DNA of 21,328 bases from Lachnospiraceae bacterium (GCA_024689605.1 JAILDD010000068.1:1-21328), one strand, 5' to 3'; counted from the stretch's first letter, positions 6,738 through 16,016 are shown. Numbers and translations are program-made. Notes: a model not told the origin generated them from the letters alone.

Positions 6738-6884
6738 ATGTCATAATTTCCTTCTGCTAATCAGGTCTAACACCTGCGCTTGTCTCCCATCGCCACATTC
6801 TTCCGCCCTGCATGTCAACAATCGTTCTGTGAATATAACATCAACATTCAATGGATGAAATAACGGGTGCAGAAAAAGTGCCGG

Positions 6885-9800
6885 CTACGCCTTTGCCTTG
6901 CCCTTGCGCTTCTTCCTGATCATCAGAATTACAAACACAGCAATCACTATAACCGCAAGACCTGAACCGCCAACTATTGCCATAAGCTTATAGTCATACT
7001 CATGTACTATGCAGTACAACGGATACTCACCGGGCATCTCCAGTTCCACATACGAACCTCTTATCAGATAATTGCAAGGCTCCCATCCGGATCCGTTATA
7101 CTTATATACACTTATATTCTTGTCATAAGGATTCAGTATTCTTAATACAGCATCTATCTGTGCTCCGTCCTCATCGATTCCGCTGCTGCCCGTCATTTCT
7201 ATGGCATAGACAGTCTGCTCGATAAAAGGAAGCTTATGATATTCTTCCATATCTGCTACAGCATTATTGAATACGTGAAGCTCAGCATCCTCATCAAACT
7301 GTCCGCTCACCAGTGCAAGAGCCCTGTTTGACGATGCACTTTCATGCTCTTTGCTTTCAACGGTAGTCACATTTTTCTTGTATTCAGCGATTATGACCAG
7401 GTTTCCGTCTATGGTATCCGTATCAAGCTCGGACCATGAACCGTAATATCCATCCTTAGCAGGTATATCAGGATAGACTATCAGGTCAACGCTGTCACCG
7501 AACTTAAGTGCCTGGGTCCCTATCTCCCTGAGATCCTCGTCTTCATCTTCATCCACGTTATCATCAACAAAGAATCGCACTGTCAGGTTTCTGAAATCCG
7601 AAGGACAGTTCCCCAGCTTGAGCAGCTCCTCATAGCTTATCCTTTCGGCAGCTCCAACGTAATTGATGTTATCTATACCGAAAAGATCCTCACTTACATA
7701 ATAATTCAGAGTAACGTTCTCAAGCATAAGCTCTTCCGTATCGTCACTGATCTCTATCTGTCCGGCAATAGCTCCGCACTTTCCGCTCTTTGTGGGAATA
7801 TGGGGCATTGCATAACAGGATGATATCGTAGTGCCGTAGCCTGTTATTCCTCCTATGTAATCCTCGCCCTCAAGGGTGCAGAGAGAAAAGCAGCCTTTTA
7901 TATAGGAAAGAGACTGTCCTGCCACACCTCCAACATAACTTCCGCCGGAACTCTTTACGGGACCATAGGATGAACAAGCATTTATAATACCCTGCTTCAT
8001 AAAGCCCGCTATGCCGCCGGCACCGTCATTCTTTGCGGTCACATAACCGTGGTTTATGCAGTTATGAAGTATGTTCCTGGTGGTATACCTTCCGCCAAGC
8101 TCGGTCTCAACCGTGCCCGCAGCATTCTCCTCAGGATCATTTTCATCAATAGCCATGGAACCGGTGATACCGCCTACATTTATATCTCCGTTTATGCTGC
8201 CGTAGTTAACATTTGAAGAAACCTTGCCGTCGATAGCCTTCAGAAGGGACTCTTCGGATACATCGCTGTAGTATTCCTCCACTCCCCCTTCCATACGGGT
8301 AAGGTCATCATTTATTATGTTGTAAATCTTATCCAGCTGGTCGTTTATATCACGGAGGTCATCATTTACCGTAGCAGGATAATCATCCGCATGCTCGGAA
8401 AGCACGCCCATGATATCGCTTATCTGATGCATCTGGGCATTAAGGGTATCTGCATCATCCTCCACGCTCCTGCTGATCCCCACCAGTTCAAGCTCCTTTT
8501 CTGCATTCAGGTAGGTTACAATATCATCCACGCCTTCCTGGGCAACATCCGCACTCTTCTTAGCCCGCTCTGCCGCATCGGAAGCGTCATCTATGGCATC
8601 GGAAGCATCTTCCACTCCGTCGGAAGCATATTCTGCATATATTCTCGACAGAATAAGCGTTGATGCAGCTATGCTGGATATGGCATCAGTTTCCTTTGTA
8701 TAAGCACTCATAAGAGCAGTAAGGTCATTTACCAGCTTGCTCCTGTCTTCCGCAGAAGCAGGATCTGTCCACAGCCTTGAAGGGTTGCTCTTGTATTTTG
8801 CAGTGATCTCTGAAATATCATTTGACTTTTCTTCCGTCAGGGCAGCTTGCTCATTCATGATCCTGCGCTGCTCTTCTATATTGTTCCTTTCGCGGTCAAC
8901 TGTCTTTTTGTCTTCACCCTTATAGTCCGTGATACCGTCTATTGCATCACTCAAGTCATCCAGAGCCTTGTTCAGGTCATCAACATCCTTGCTGGCGGCA
9001 TTCACATTGTCAACAACCTTCGGTGCCATCTCCATTACCTGGTCGGCCCTGTCACCCACGTCATTTATTGTTTCGGTATTTGTATTGACATAATCCTCCA
9101 CTCCGGTGCTGAGGGAATCCATGGTATCCACAGAAGCATCCGCTGTATCCCTCAGAAGATCAAAGTCTGCGCTAAGAGTCGCATTTCCCTCATCCATATC
9201 GTTGTAGAGCTTATCGATCATATCATGAAGCTCAGTTACGTAAGTGGAAAGGGACTCGGTGGAATTCAGCTCCAGGAAAGGCTCCATCTGTCCCACGATG
9301 CCGCCTACATCCTTTCGGCCGTTTACCTCGCCTTTATTCGTGCAGCTTATGATGGTTCCGGACTGTCTGCCGGCTATACCGCCCACGTTGTAACCGGCGT
9401 GAGGATACCCGACGGATCCCTGATTTTCGCACCTTATTATAAGTCCCCTTGAAAAACCGGCTATGCCGCCTGTATCCAGTCCGCTCTGTATCCTTATTTC
9501 CTTAAGTGACTGAAGCTTGAGCAATTGCAGCACATCACTGTCCATTTCATCTTCACCATTAATCCATTCGGCTGATTCATTCAGAGAACCATTGTTAATG
9601 CAGGCAGAGATCATCCCATAATTCTTTCCGCATATGCCACCGGTGAAATAATATCCGTTTACCGCAGCGTTATTGTGACAGTCGATGATGTCGCCGTTTG
9701 CCTCATTTATTCCGGCTATGCCGCCGGTTACAGACTTGCCTTCCACACGCCCCATAAACTCGCAGTCTATTACACGACCTCTGTTTATACCGACTATACC

Positions 9801-10358
9801 GCCGGTCACCTGCTTATCGCCTATGGCCTGTATGGTTCCGCCAATGTTCATATTGCTGACTATGGCATCATCACCAAGATAACGGAAGAAGCCGGTTACA
9901 TATCCGTCTCCGCCGTATACATATCCGTTTATCTTGTATCCATTTCCGTCAAAGGTACCATTGAAATACGGTATGCATGTAAAATCAGATCCTGTCAGGG
10001 ATATATCCGCTGTCAGAAACACTTCCTTATCATCAGACCAGGTATCATCGTGGCAATTTTCGGAAAGCTCCCGCAGTTCCGACAGAGAGCCTATCTCTAT
10101 GCGAACTTTTTTCTTTGCTTCATTATCCGAAAGAGTGTTTTCAGAAGCAGAGTCTTCCTCTTCTTCATTTGCTTCGTCTTCGTCATCCTTATTCTCTTCA
10201 TCCGGATCATACTCGGTGTAGCCTTCCGGTATCCCCTGTGACGCAGACACTGTCAGTGCATCAAAGGTAATATTTGCGCACAAAACGATTATCATAAGAA
10301 TCGTAACCACGCGTGTAAAGGATATTTTATTTTCAGATCTTAAATTAAATTTTCTCAT
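6885..10358 (-). CDS. Giant surface protein: GLUG repeats split by a coiled coil
   Basis: The protein has 1157 residues. A signal peptide or anchor lies at about 14-40 (VSAS region), followed by a very acidic linker (50-80). GLUG-type repeats (pattern GGIxG...G.I..C...G.V) run from about 130 to 358. A 340-residue helical, coiled-coil-rich region (about 365-700) follows, then the GLUG repeats resume (about 715-870). A beta-domain resembling Listeria-Bacteroides/InlB-type repeats lies around 925-995. It ends with a transmembrane helix (1126-1148) and a short basic tail, so most of it would be outside the membrane. ATG 10358 overlaps the MMPL stop by 4 nt (ATGA), with AAAGGAG 9 nt upstream, so the two are translationally coupled. 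The likely role is an extracellular partner of that permease; an adhesin is the alternative. No sortase LPxTG signal is present. Confidence 0.85.
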   Translation of the reverse strand: MRKFNLRSENKISFTRVVTILMIIVLCANITFDALTVSASQGIPEGYTEYDPDEENKDDEDEANEEEEDSASENTLSDNEAKKKVRIEIGSLSELRELSENCHDDTWSDDKEVFLTADISLTGSDFTCIPYFNGTFDGNGYKINGYVYGGDGYVTGFFRYLGDDAIVSNMNIGGTIQAIGDKQVTGGIVGINRGRVIDCEFMGRVEGKSVTGGIAGINEANGDIIDCHNNAAVNGYYFTGGICGKNYGMISACINNGSLNESAEWINGEDEMDSDVLQLLKLQSLKEIRIQSGLDTGGIAGFSRGLIIRCENQGSVGYPHAGYNVGGIAGRQSGTIISCTNKGEVNGRKDVGGIVGQMEPFLELNSTESLSTYVTELHDMIDKLYNDMDEGNATLSADFDLLRDTADASVDTMDSLSTGVEDYVNTNTETINDVGDRADQVMEMAPKVVDNVNAASKDVDDLNKALDDLSDAIDGITDYKGEDKKTVDRERNNIEEQRRIMNEQAALTEEKSNDISEITAKYKSNPSRLWTDPASAEDRSKLVNDLTALMSAYTKETDAISSIAASTLILSRIYAEYASDGVEDASDAIDDASDAAERAKKSADVAQEGVDDIVTYLNAEKELELVGISRSVEDDADTLNAQMHQISDIMGVLSEHADDYPATVNDDLRDINDQLDKIYNIINDDLTRMEGGVEEYYSDVSEESLLKAIDGKVSSNVNYGSINGDINVGGITGSMAIDENDPEENAAGTVETELGGRYTTRNILHNCINHGYVTAKNDGAGGIAGFMKQGIINACSSYGPVKSSGGSYVGGVAGQSLSYIKGCFSLCTLEGEDYIGGITGYGTTISSCYAMPHIPTKSGKCGAIAGQIEISDDTEELMLENVTLNYYVSEDLFGIDNINYVGAAERISYEELLKLGNCPSDFRNLTVRFFVDDNVDEDEDEDLREIGTQALKFGDSVDLIVYPDIPAKDGYYGSWSELDTDTIDGNLVIIAEYKKNVTTVESKEHESASSNRALALVSGQFDEDAELHVFNNAVADMEEYHKLPFIEQTVYAIEMTGSSGIDEDGAQIDAVLRILNPYDKNISVYKYNGSGWEPCNYLIRGSYVELEMPGEYPLYCIVHEYDYKLMAIVGGSGLAVIVIAVFVILMIRKKRKGKAKA

Positions 10359-12973
10359 GACTTTGCATCTCCTTTACTGTCAGATGCATCTGCCTGAGCT
10401 GTATTCTCAGACATTCCGTCATCATTTGCTGTTTCTTCCGCGACGGTCAGATCCTCAGTATCCGGGACTTCCACTCCTTCCGCGGCCCCCACATCATCCG
10501 GCAGGATCACATCCCCCGGCAGGAGATGTTCGGCTTCTTCCGGATCCACAACAGACATGCCGCCCATGGATACGATAGCATTTACTTCGCCTCTTACCAC
10601 GCCATGCATCTCACCCACAACAAAGCCGTTTACCTGTCCCCTTACAAGACCGTCGACTCTTACATAGCCGCGAACCCTGTCGAGTTTTATAGGAACAGAT
10701 ACTTTGAAGCTGGTCTTTTCTATTATCCGCTCGCCTATAAGAAGGATCTGAGGCAGAACAAACATAACGAGTATGATGGAGATAATTGTTCCCTGCGACA
10801 GGTATTTTCCTATACCGCAGATGGAACCGTTGGAAGAAAGCCGTCCTATAAGCAGACCCGCAAACACCATCATGGATCCACTGGTTATTATGGTAGGGAA
10901 AGCAAAGTTCAGTGTCTCGATAACAGCTTCTTTCCTGTCCATCGTCTTTCTGTTTTCCATAAAGCGTCCGGCTATAACGATAGCGTAGTCGATATTCGCA
11001 CCCATCTGCACGGCACTGACTATCAGCTCACACATGAAGAACACATTATTCTGCTGCAATGTCGGGGTCGCAAAGTTTATCCAGATGGCACCCTCTATGA
11101 CTGCGATCAAAAGCAGGGGCATGCCCGCCGACATAAATGTAAAGAGCAGTACCGCCAGGACTATCAGTATGGAACCCACCGTTACTATGATATTATCTCT
11201 GGCGAATGTGTTTTTCAGGTCTCGCTGGCTGGTGGAATCACCTGTCAGTATTATCTGGTCTTCCGGATAGTAAACCTCGCCTATCTCATGCATCCGGTCA
11301 AGAAAAGCGAAAGTCTCCTCGCCCTCCTGGGGAAGATCAATATACACCAGTATCCTGCTGTATTCCTCACCCTCGAGCATGTTTCGCAGAACCAGCATGG
11401 TGTCATGAGCTTTTTTCAGCCGGTCATATACATCATCATCAAGAGTTACATAGCCTTCCTGCACTTCGTCATACAGGAACATGATCACATCTATTAAGGG
11501 GATTGAATATGTACTGATGCCGTTTACCAGCTTGGCGTAATTTTCATCATTCACCGCATAAGCTGTATACAGGAGCTCGGCAACTTCATAATCCACATCC
11601 ATAAGCTCCGAGAACTCCCTGGCGGTGAGCTTATCTGTCAGGGAATGTCCCATCAGCTTGGTATTGCCGAGACCCATACAGTGGTCCACCTGGGGCTCAC
11701 GCTCAAGATCGGCTATCAGCTTTTTTTCCGATTCATAATTTCCCTTAGGGAAACACATAACCACGAAATTATTACGCCCAAAACTTTCCTCTATCAGCCC
11801 ATCTGCTATCTGCACTTCATTCTTTATGGGCGTCTTCAGCAGTGAATATCCGAATACGTATGGACATTTATTCTGAAGGAAGAAGGCCACTACCATAACA
11901 GCCAGGAATATGATGGGCACAAACTTTCTCGTTGCAAATGCAAATTTTCCGACAAAATCAATCCTGGGTATGAAGCTCTTATGCTTAGTCTTGTCCATTA
12001 AAGGACCGAAAAGCATCAGCAGTCCCGGCATCAGCAGGAAAACCGACATAAGTGAAAAGAAGATACTCTTTATCAGACAGGTAGCAAGGTCGGAGCCTAT
12101 ACCATACTGCATCATCATCATAGCCAGCAGGCCGCCGACAGTAGTAAGACAGCTGGAAGAGATTTCCGGTATCGCCTTGCTCAGGGCAACTATACAGGCC
12201 TCCCTTATTCCCAGAGTCTGATGTTCTTCCTTGTACCTGTTACAGAAAATAACCGCATAGTCAACGGACAGTGCCAGCTGCAGGACTATGGTTACGGAAT
12301 TGGACACGAAGGATATGGTTCCGAACTGGAAGTTGGTACCCGCAGAAAGCAGCGCGGCCGCACCGAAAGTAATAAGCAGCACCGGCACTTCCGCATATGT
12401 CTGGGATGTAAGCAAAAGTACGGTCAGAACTACGAGTACCGCTATGATACGGATAGGCTTCATTTCCTGTGCGAGCAGTTCGGCCTGAGGATCGCCCATG
12501 GAGGTGGAGACGTAAATGTCATACTCTGACAGGCTTTCCTTTACCTTTTCCAATGCTTCCAAGGCCTTATCATCATCGGATTTATATACAAATGTAAGGC
12601 TGTATAATGCAGAGAAATTATTATAATGATCAGTTGTCTCATTATAAGAAAGCATCGCGATCTCGCTGTTTTTCCTGAGCTCGTCAGCGATATCATTTGC
12701 CTTATCCAGGTCAATGTTCATGACCATAACCCTGGCCGTACCATAGGTTACGAACTGCTCGTCCATAAGATCCAGGCCAACACGGGTTTCCATTGTATCC
12801 GGAAGGTATGCCGCCAGGGAATTCTCTACCTTTGTCCAGCTTGCTGAAATAGCACAGAATATCATTCCCAATGCAAAAAGAAGGAAGAAGAGGTTTCTCC
12901 TGTCCACTATGAAGGTGGCGACCTTCAGCATTGGGCTCTGTTTAGTGACCTGTTCGGTTTCTTCAGGTTCCAT
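10355..12973 (-). CDS. MMPL/RND-superfamily membrane transporter
   Basis: The permease has 872 residues and about 12 membrane helices in two RND halves. The first helix is at 27-45, groups of helices lie at 174-325 and 350-367, and the second half has helices at 594-745. Each half has an extracellular domain (about 46-172 and 370-590). The proton-relay Asp-Tyr pairs expected of MMPL proteins are visible in SVDYAVIFCNRY (D238/Y239) and GANIDYAIVIAGRF (D662/Y663). MMPL proteins export lipids, glycolipids or peptides using proton flow. After the last helix comes an unusual tail: a repeat of the V-x-G type (766-800) and a long acidic, Ala-rich end. AGAGG lies about 13 nt upstream of ATG 12973, which is somewhat far. 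The stop overlaps the start of the GLUG protein gene. The substrate is unknown. Confidence 0.92.
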   Translation of the reverse strand: MEPEETEQVTKQSPMLKVATFIVDRRNLFFLLFALGMIFCAISASWTKVENSLAAYLPDTMETRVGLDLMDEQFVTYGTARVMVMNIDLDKANDIADELRKNSEIAMLSYNETTDHYNNFSALYSLTFVYKSDDDKALEALEKVKESLSEYDIYVSTSMGDPQAELLAQEMKPIRIIAVLVVLTVLLLTSQTYAEVPVLLITFGAAALLSAGTNFQFGTISFVSNSVTIVLQLALSVDYAVIFCNRYKEEHQTLGIREACIVALSKAIPEISSSCLTTVGGLLAMMMMQYGIGSDLATCLIKSIFFSLMSVFLLMPGLLMLFGPLMDKTKHKSFIPRIDFVGKFAFATRKFVPIIFLAVMVVAFFLQNKCPYVFGYSLLKTPIKNEVQIADGLIEESFGRNNFVVMCFPKGNYESEKKLIADLEREPQVDHCMGLGNTKLMGHSLTDKLTAREFSELMDVDYEVAELLYTAYAVNDENYAKLVNGISTYSIPLIDVIMFLYDEVQEGYVTLDDDVYDRLKKAHDTMLVLRNMLEGEEYSRILVYIDLPQEGEETFAFLDRMHEIGEVYYPEDQIILTGDSTSQRDLKNTFARDNIIVTVGSILIVLAVLLFTFMSAGMPLLLIAVIEGAIWINFATPTLQQNNVFFMCELIVSAVQMGANIDYAIVIAGRFMENRKTMDRKEAVIETLNFAFPTIITSGSMMVFAGLLIGRLSSNGSICGIGKYLSQGTIISIILVMFVLPQILLIGERIIEKTSFKVSVPIKLDRVRGYVRVDGLVRGQVNGFVVGEMHGVVRGEVNAIVSMGGMSVVDPEEAEHLLPGDVILPDDVGAAEGVEVPDTEDLTVAEETANDDGMSENTAQADASDSKGDAKS

Positions 12974-13066
12974 TAATGTATCAATCCTCTTTTCTACAAT
13001 AAAATACTATTTTAATCTATGCGTCCTCCCGGCTGACACGCATCTGCAAATGAAGCTATTTAACAA

Positions 13067-14830
13067 CTATTCATCCTCTTCACCACCCGAAGAATCCGGG
13101 GTATCGGATGTATTTGAGGTTTGTGGCTTGATGTAGAGCTTCTCCTGCAGGTACTGCTTGTTGGCGTCTAAGTCTATCTTCAGGACCATCATGCCGCTGT
13201 CAGTGGTGTAGTCGCTCCAGGTGCCTTCCAGAGGGATGCTGCCGGAATCCCTTCCGTACAGCTTAAACTTCCAGGCCTGAAGAACCAGGAAATAGCACTC
13301 GTTCTGGGTCAGATTGGTGGTAAGCTCGCTGCACACATCTTCTATGACCTGGGGGCCGTTGTTCATCATGGCGTTAGGCAGCTTATCAATTACATCATTT
13401 ATGACCTTGCGCTGCCTGTTGGTCCTTTCAAAGTCCGTTCCTATGTAGCGGATCCTTGAGTATGCCAGTGCCTGTGCACCGTTCAAATGCTGCCATCCAC
13501 TGGCGGATGTATCCATGTAATCTGTGGTTATATCCATACCCCGCAGCATGTTGTATTCGTTCAGATAGGCATTTATCCACTGGACTTCCTCATTAGTGAC
13601 ATTTATGTCCACGCCTCCCACTGCATCCACCAAAGTCGCAAAAGCTTCAAAATTCACGCTGACATAACGGTTTACTTTTATGCCGAAGTTCTGCTCTATG
13701 GTCTCCATCAGGAGCTCCGGCCCGCCATATGCATATGCGGCATTCAGACGATTCTTGCCATGCCCCGGGATATCCACATAAACATCACGCAGAACGGATG
13801 TAAAAAGTATCTCGTGGGTCACGGAGCTCATTGATACCAGTATCATGGCATCCGACCTGCCATCATCATCACCGGTGCGGGAGTCATTGCCTATCATAAG
13901 CACGTTTATGACATGACCTTCGTAGGGGCTCTCACTTTTCACCGATGCAATCTCATTGTAATGCATCTTGCTGTAGACATAGCCTACTCCAGCATAAAGA
14001 CCGCCGAATAAAATGGCAATGAGCAGCAGTATTATTATAATGAAGTTTCTGAGCAGATGACTTTTCTTCTTTGGCGGTTCTACGTATACATACTCCTTTT
14101 CCCGCCTGCCGCGCCTGCGTCCCGAGGATTCCTCGTCTGAGTCATCCCGGACACGCTGCCTTTTTGCAGCTGCTGCCCTGGCTTTATCCTGACGCTGCCA
14201 TTCTCTCTCTGCTTCAGCCCTTTCTTTTTCCCTGAGACGACGCTCTTTCTCGTGGGCCCTGGCAGCACGCTCCTCCTCAGCTTCCCTTTTAGCTTCAGCA
14301 GCTTTGCGTTTGCGTGCTTCCTTTTCGGACCGCTTTTCAGCCTCTTCATCCTTCTTTTGCTGTCTGGCACGCTTTGCTGCTTCACGTTTCTTCTTATCCG
14401 CATCCCGGGCATCGCGCCTTGTTTCATCACGCTCTTTCTTTTGCGCTTCCTTTGCCCTGCGCTCAGCAGCCGACTGTTCTTTCTGTTCCCTGGCAGCCGC
14501 CTTCCGTTCCTCTGCCTGCTGTTTTCTGGCAGCTTTGGCCATTTCTTTACGGCGGCGTTCCTCTTCCCGAAGAGCTATGCGGCGAGCTTCTTCATCATCG
14601 TCGTCATCGTCATCATCATCGTCATCGTCGTCATCATCGTACTCGTCATCATCATCGTACTCATCATCGTCGTCGTACTCATCGTCGTCATCGTACTCAT
14701 CGTCGTCGTCGTACTCATCGTCGTCATCATCATACTCGTCGTCATCGTACTCGTCATCATAATCCCCGGCATCATATCCTCCGGGTTTGCGGCGATTCAC
14801 TATATGGCTTTTTCCGAAAAAATTACTCAT
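13067..14830 (-). CDS. LytR-CpsA-Psr (LCP) wall-polymer ligase with long charged N-terminus
   Basis: LCP enzymes transfer undecaprenyl-linked polymers (teichoic acid, capsule) onto peptidoglycan outside the membrane and need a divalent metal. The 587-residue protein has one membrane helix at 259-284 and an LCP domain at about 308-476. Signature residues are present: the GNDSRTGDDDGRSDAM loop (314-329), LRDVYVDIPG followed by KNRLNAAYAYGG (347-370), and GAQALAYSRIRY with the FERTNRQRKV motif (451-476). The oddity is the N-terminus: residues 20-80 are almost only Asp, Glu and Tyr with a DDDDEY repeat, and 82-245 are a Glu/Arg/Lys/Ala-rich stretch that looks like a single long charged helix. Both precede the membrane helix and should be cytoplasmic. 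The start lies 3 nt after the antiporter stop, with a poor ribosome binding site, so coupling is likely. Confidence 0.93.
   Translation of the reverse strand: MSNFFGKSHIVNRRKPGGYDAGDYDDEYDDDEYDDDDDEYDDDDEYDDDDEYDDDDEYDDDDEYDDDDDDDDDDDDDDDEEARRIALREEERRRKEMAKAARKQQAEERKAAAREQKEQSAAERRAKEAQKKERDETRRDARDADKKKREAAKRARQQKKDEEAEKRSEKEARKRKAAEAKREAEEERAARAHEKERRLREKERAEAEREWQRQDKARAAAAKRQRVRDDSDEESSGRRRGRREKEYVYVEPPKKKSHLLRNFIIIILLLIAILFGGLYAGVGYVYSKMHYNEIASVKSESPYEGHVINVLMIGNDSRTGDDDGRSDAMILVSMSSVTHEILFTSVLRDVYVDIPGHGKNRLNAAYAYGGPELLMETIEQNFGIKVNRYVSVNFEAFATLVDAVGGVDINVTNEEVQWINAYLNEYNMLRGMDITTDYMDTSASGWQHLNGAQALAYSRIRYIGTDFERTNRQRKVINDVIDKLPNAMMNNGPQVIEDVCSELTTNLTQNECYFLVLQAWKFKLYGRDSGSIPLEGTWSDYTTDSGMMVLKIDLDANKQYLQEKLYIKPQTSNTSDTPDSSGGEEDE
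14591..14773 (-). repeat. GAY-codon tandem repeat encoding an Asp/Glu/Tyr tract
   Basis: The stretch codes for residues 20-80 of the LCP protein. Its centre is a tandem array with an 18-bp unit encoding DDDDEY (several copies at residues 35-66), followed by a run of 15 or more Asp codons. GAT and GAC alternate irregularly. Unit gain or loss would stay in frame and change only tract length. Confidence 0.85.
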
Positions 14831-14833
14831 AGA

Positions 14834-15832
14834 TTACCCAACGTCCCTAAGATATGCAAATACCACGTATGCCACATACATGGCCACCATGGTAATGCCC
14901 TTTACCCGGCCCACTTTTTTCCCGCAGAGACAGTAAATAAAACTTATTATTCCCACCAGCAGTAGAATGCCTATATCTATCATTGATGCGAAGTTTACTC
15001 CCACCGGAAGGATCGTGCAGGAAACACCGAGTATAAGCATAATATTGAAAATACTGGAACCTACCACATTTCCCACGGCCATATCCACTTCGCCCTTCTT
15101 TGCGGCCACCATGGATGTAACCAGTTCCGGAAGTGATGTTCCTACAGCCACTATGGTAAGTCCTACCAGAGTCTCCGACATGCCAAGGGTGTATGCGATG
15201 TTCTTTGCTGACTCAACAACAGCCTCGCCACCGGACACGATAAGGATTATGCCAAAAACGATTGAAAATATTGTTTTCGACATGGGCATAGACTCCCCCG
15301 CGTCTTCTTCTTCCGCTGTCGGATTTTTTCTTGCCTCCGTTATCAAAACTACTATATATATAATGAAGAATATAAGCATGCCTATACCGAAAAGCCGGCC
15401 CAGGTTATAAACCCTGTCAGACATTTTAAGTCCGGCATCTCCCGCTGCAACTAAGGCTGCCTTCAGTCCGAACGGTGCCGCTATGAGCATAGCCAGCGTA
15501 ACAAGGATATTCAGCGGAAAATCCCTCTTTAATATAGAAGAATCTACCGGCACCGGGTGAAGTATTGCACAGATACCAAGCACCATCAGGACATTGAAAA
15601 GATTTGAGCCTATTACATTACTTATGGCAAGCTCATTGGATCCCTTCAGTGCCGAAGTAACAGACACCGCAAGCTCCGGAGCACTGGTTCCCATGGCTAC
15701 TATGGTAAGACCGATTATCGCTCCAGGTACCCTGAACCTCTTTGCCACGGCAGAACTTCCGTCCACAAACATGTCCGCACCTTTTATAAGTGCGTAAAAC
15801 CCTACAACTAAGAATTCGAGATAAGTAAGCAT
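14834..15832 (-). CDS. CaCA-family cation antiporter (YrbG-like)
   Basis: This membrane protein of 332 residues belongs to the Ca2+/cation antiporter superfamily. The two inverted alpha-repeats are clear: GLTIVAMGTSAPELAVS (41-57, Glu53) and GLTIVAVGTSLPELVTS (224-240, Glu236). Each is followed by a conserved GSNLFN or GSSIFN motif. The two halves are joined by a charged cytoplasmic loop around 166-186. Bacterial members exchange Ca2+ or other cations for Na+ or H+. The probable Mn2+ riboswitch in front suggests that Mn2+ export may be the relevant activity (inference). GAGGGA lies about 4 nt upstream of ATG 15832. The LCP gene follows after 3 nt, so the two form an operon; the MMPL and GLUG genes may also belong to it. 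Confidence 0.93.
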   Translation of the reverse strand: MLTYLEFLVVGFYALIKGADMFVDGSSAVAKRFRVPGAIIGLTIVAMGTSAPELAVSVTSALKGSNELAISNVIGSNLFNVLMVLGICAILHPVPVDSSILKRDFPLNILVTLAMLIAAPFGLKAALVAAGDAGLKMSDRVYNLGRLFGIGMLIFFIIYIVVLITEARKNPTAEEEDAGESMPMSKTIFSIVFGIILIVSGGEAVVESAKNIAYTLGMSETLVGLTIVAVGTSLPELVTSMVAAKKGEVDMAVGNVVGSSIFNIMLILGVSCTILPVGVNFASMIDIGILLLVGIISFIYCLCGKKVGRVKGITMVAMYVAYVVFAYLRDVG

Positions 15833-15913
15833 TCTTCCCTCTTTCTGCGCACCTGCGCCCCTTCTGATGAACCAACAGTGGTTCTGCTACAGTTCCTGCG
15901 GCTCTGCGGGTAT

Positions 15914-15950
15914 AAAAAAAACCTACACCACAGAAAAACCATGGTGTAAG
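15914..15950 (-). terminator. Leader terminator before the antiporter gene
   Basis: On the minus strand, CTTACACCA (15950-15942) pairs with TGGTGTAGG (15930-15922), 9 bp including one G-U, with an 11-nt loop. Eight T follow (15921-15914). It lies inside the 5' leader, about 80 nt before the start codon, so it is an attenuator and does not end a gene. Confidence 0.8.
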
Positions 15951-15974
15951 TCTCGCTTTTTGAAACATGTCCCG

Positions 15975-16016
15975 GGGAAACCGACCTTATTATAGATTAT
16001 AGTTGGCCTCTTTCCC
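15975..16016 (-). promoter_or_regulatory. Possible switching hairpin of the leader
   Basis: On the minus strand, GGGAAAGAGGCC (16016-16005) can pair with GGTCGGTTTCCC (15986-15975) through GGGAAA/TTTCCC and GGCC/GGTC, with a 2-nt internal loop. It would consume the 3' strand of aptamer helix P1 and could therefore transmit ligand binding to the terminator. Confidence 0.45.

Noticed and set aside
6738..6884. Search for a promoter or terminator between the GLUG gene and ispE
   Set aside because: A TATATT-like -10 is present but without an acceptable -35, and no hairpin with a T-tract was seen.
8847..9452. Plus-strand open frame of 201 codons opposite the GLUG gene
   Set aside because: It is the antisense shadow of repetitive coding sequence, with no start signal and no recognisable protein family.
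10526..11497. Plus-strand open frame of 323 codons opposite the MMPL gene
   Set aside because: The minus-strand frame is clearly the MMPL permease with its Asp-Tyr motifs; this frame has no family features.
13019..13043. Hairpin ATGCGT/ACGCAT between the LCP and MMPL genes
   Set aside because: The stem is only 6 bp with a 13-nt loop and has no T-tract on the minus strand, so I do not call it a terminator.
14252..14965. Plus-strand frames rich in Ile/Val, Ser or His opposite the LCP repeat
   Set aside because: They are translations of the GAY-codon repeat in other frames and look hydrophobic or homopolymeric only for that reason.
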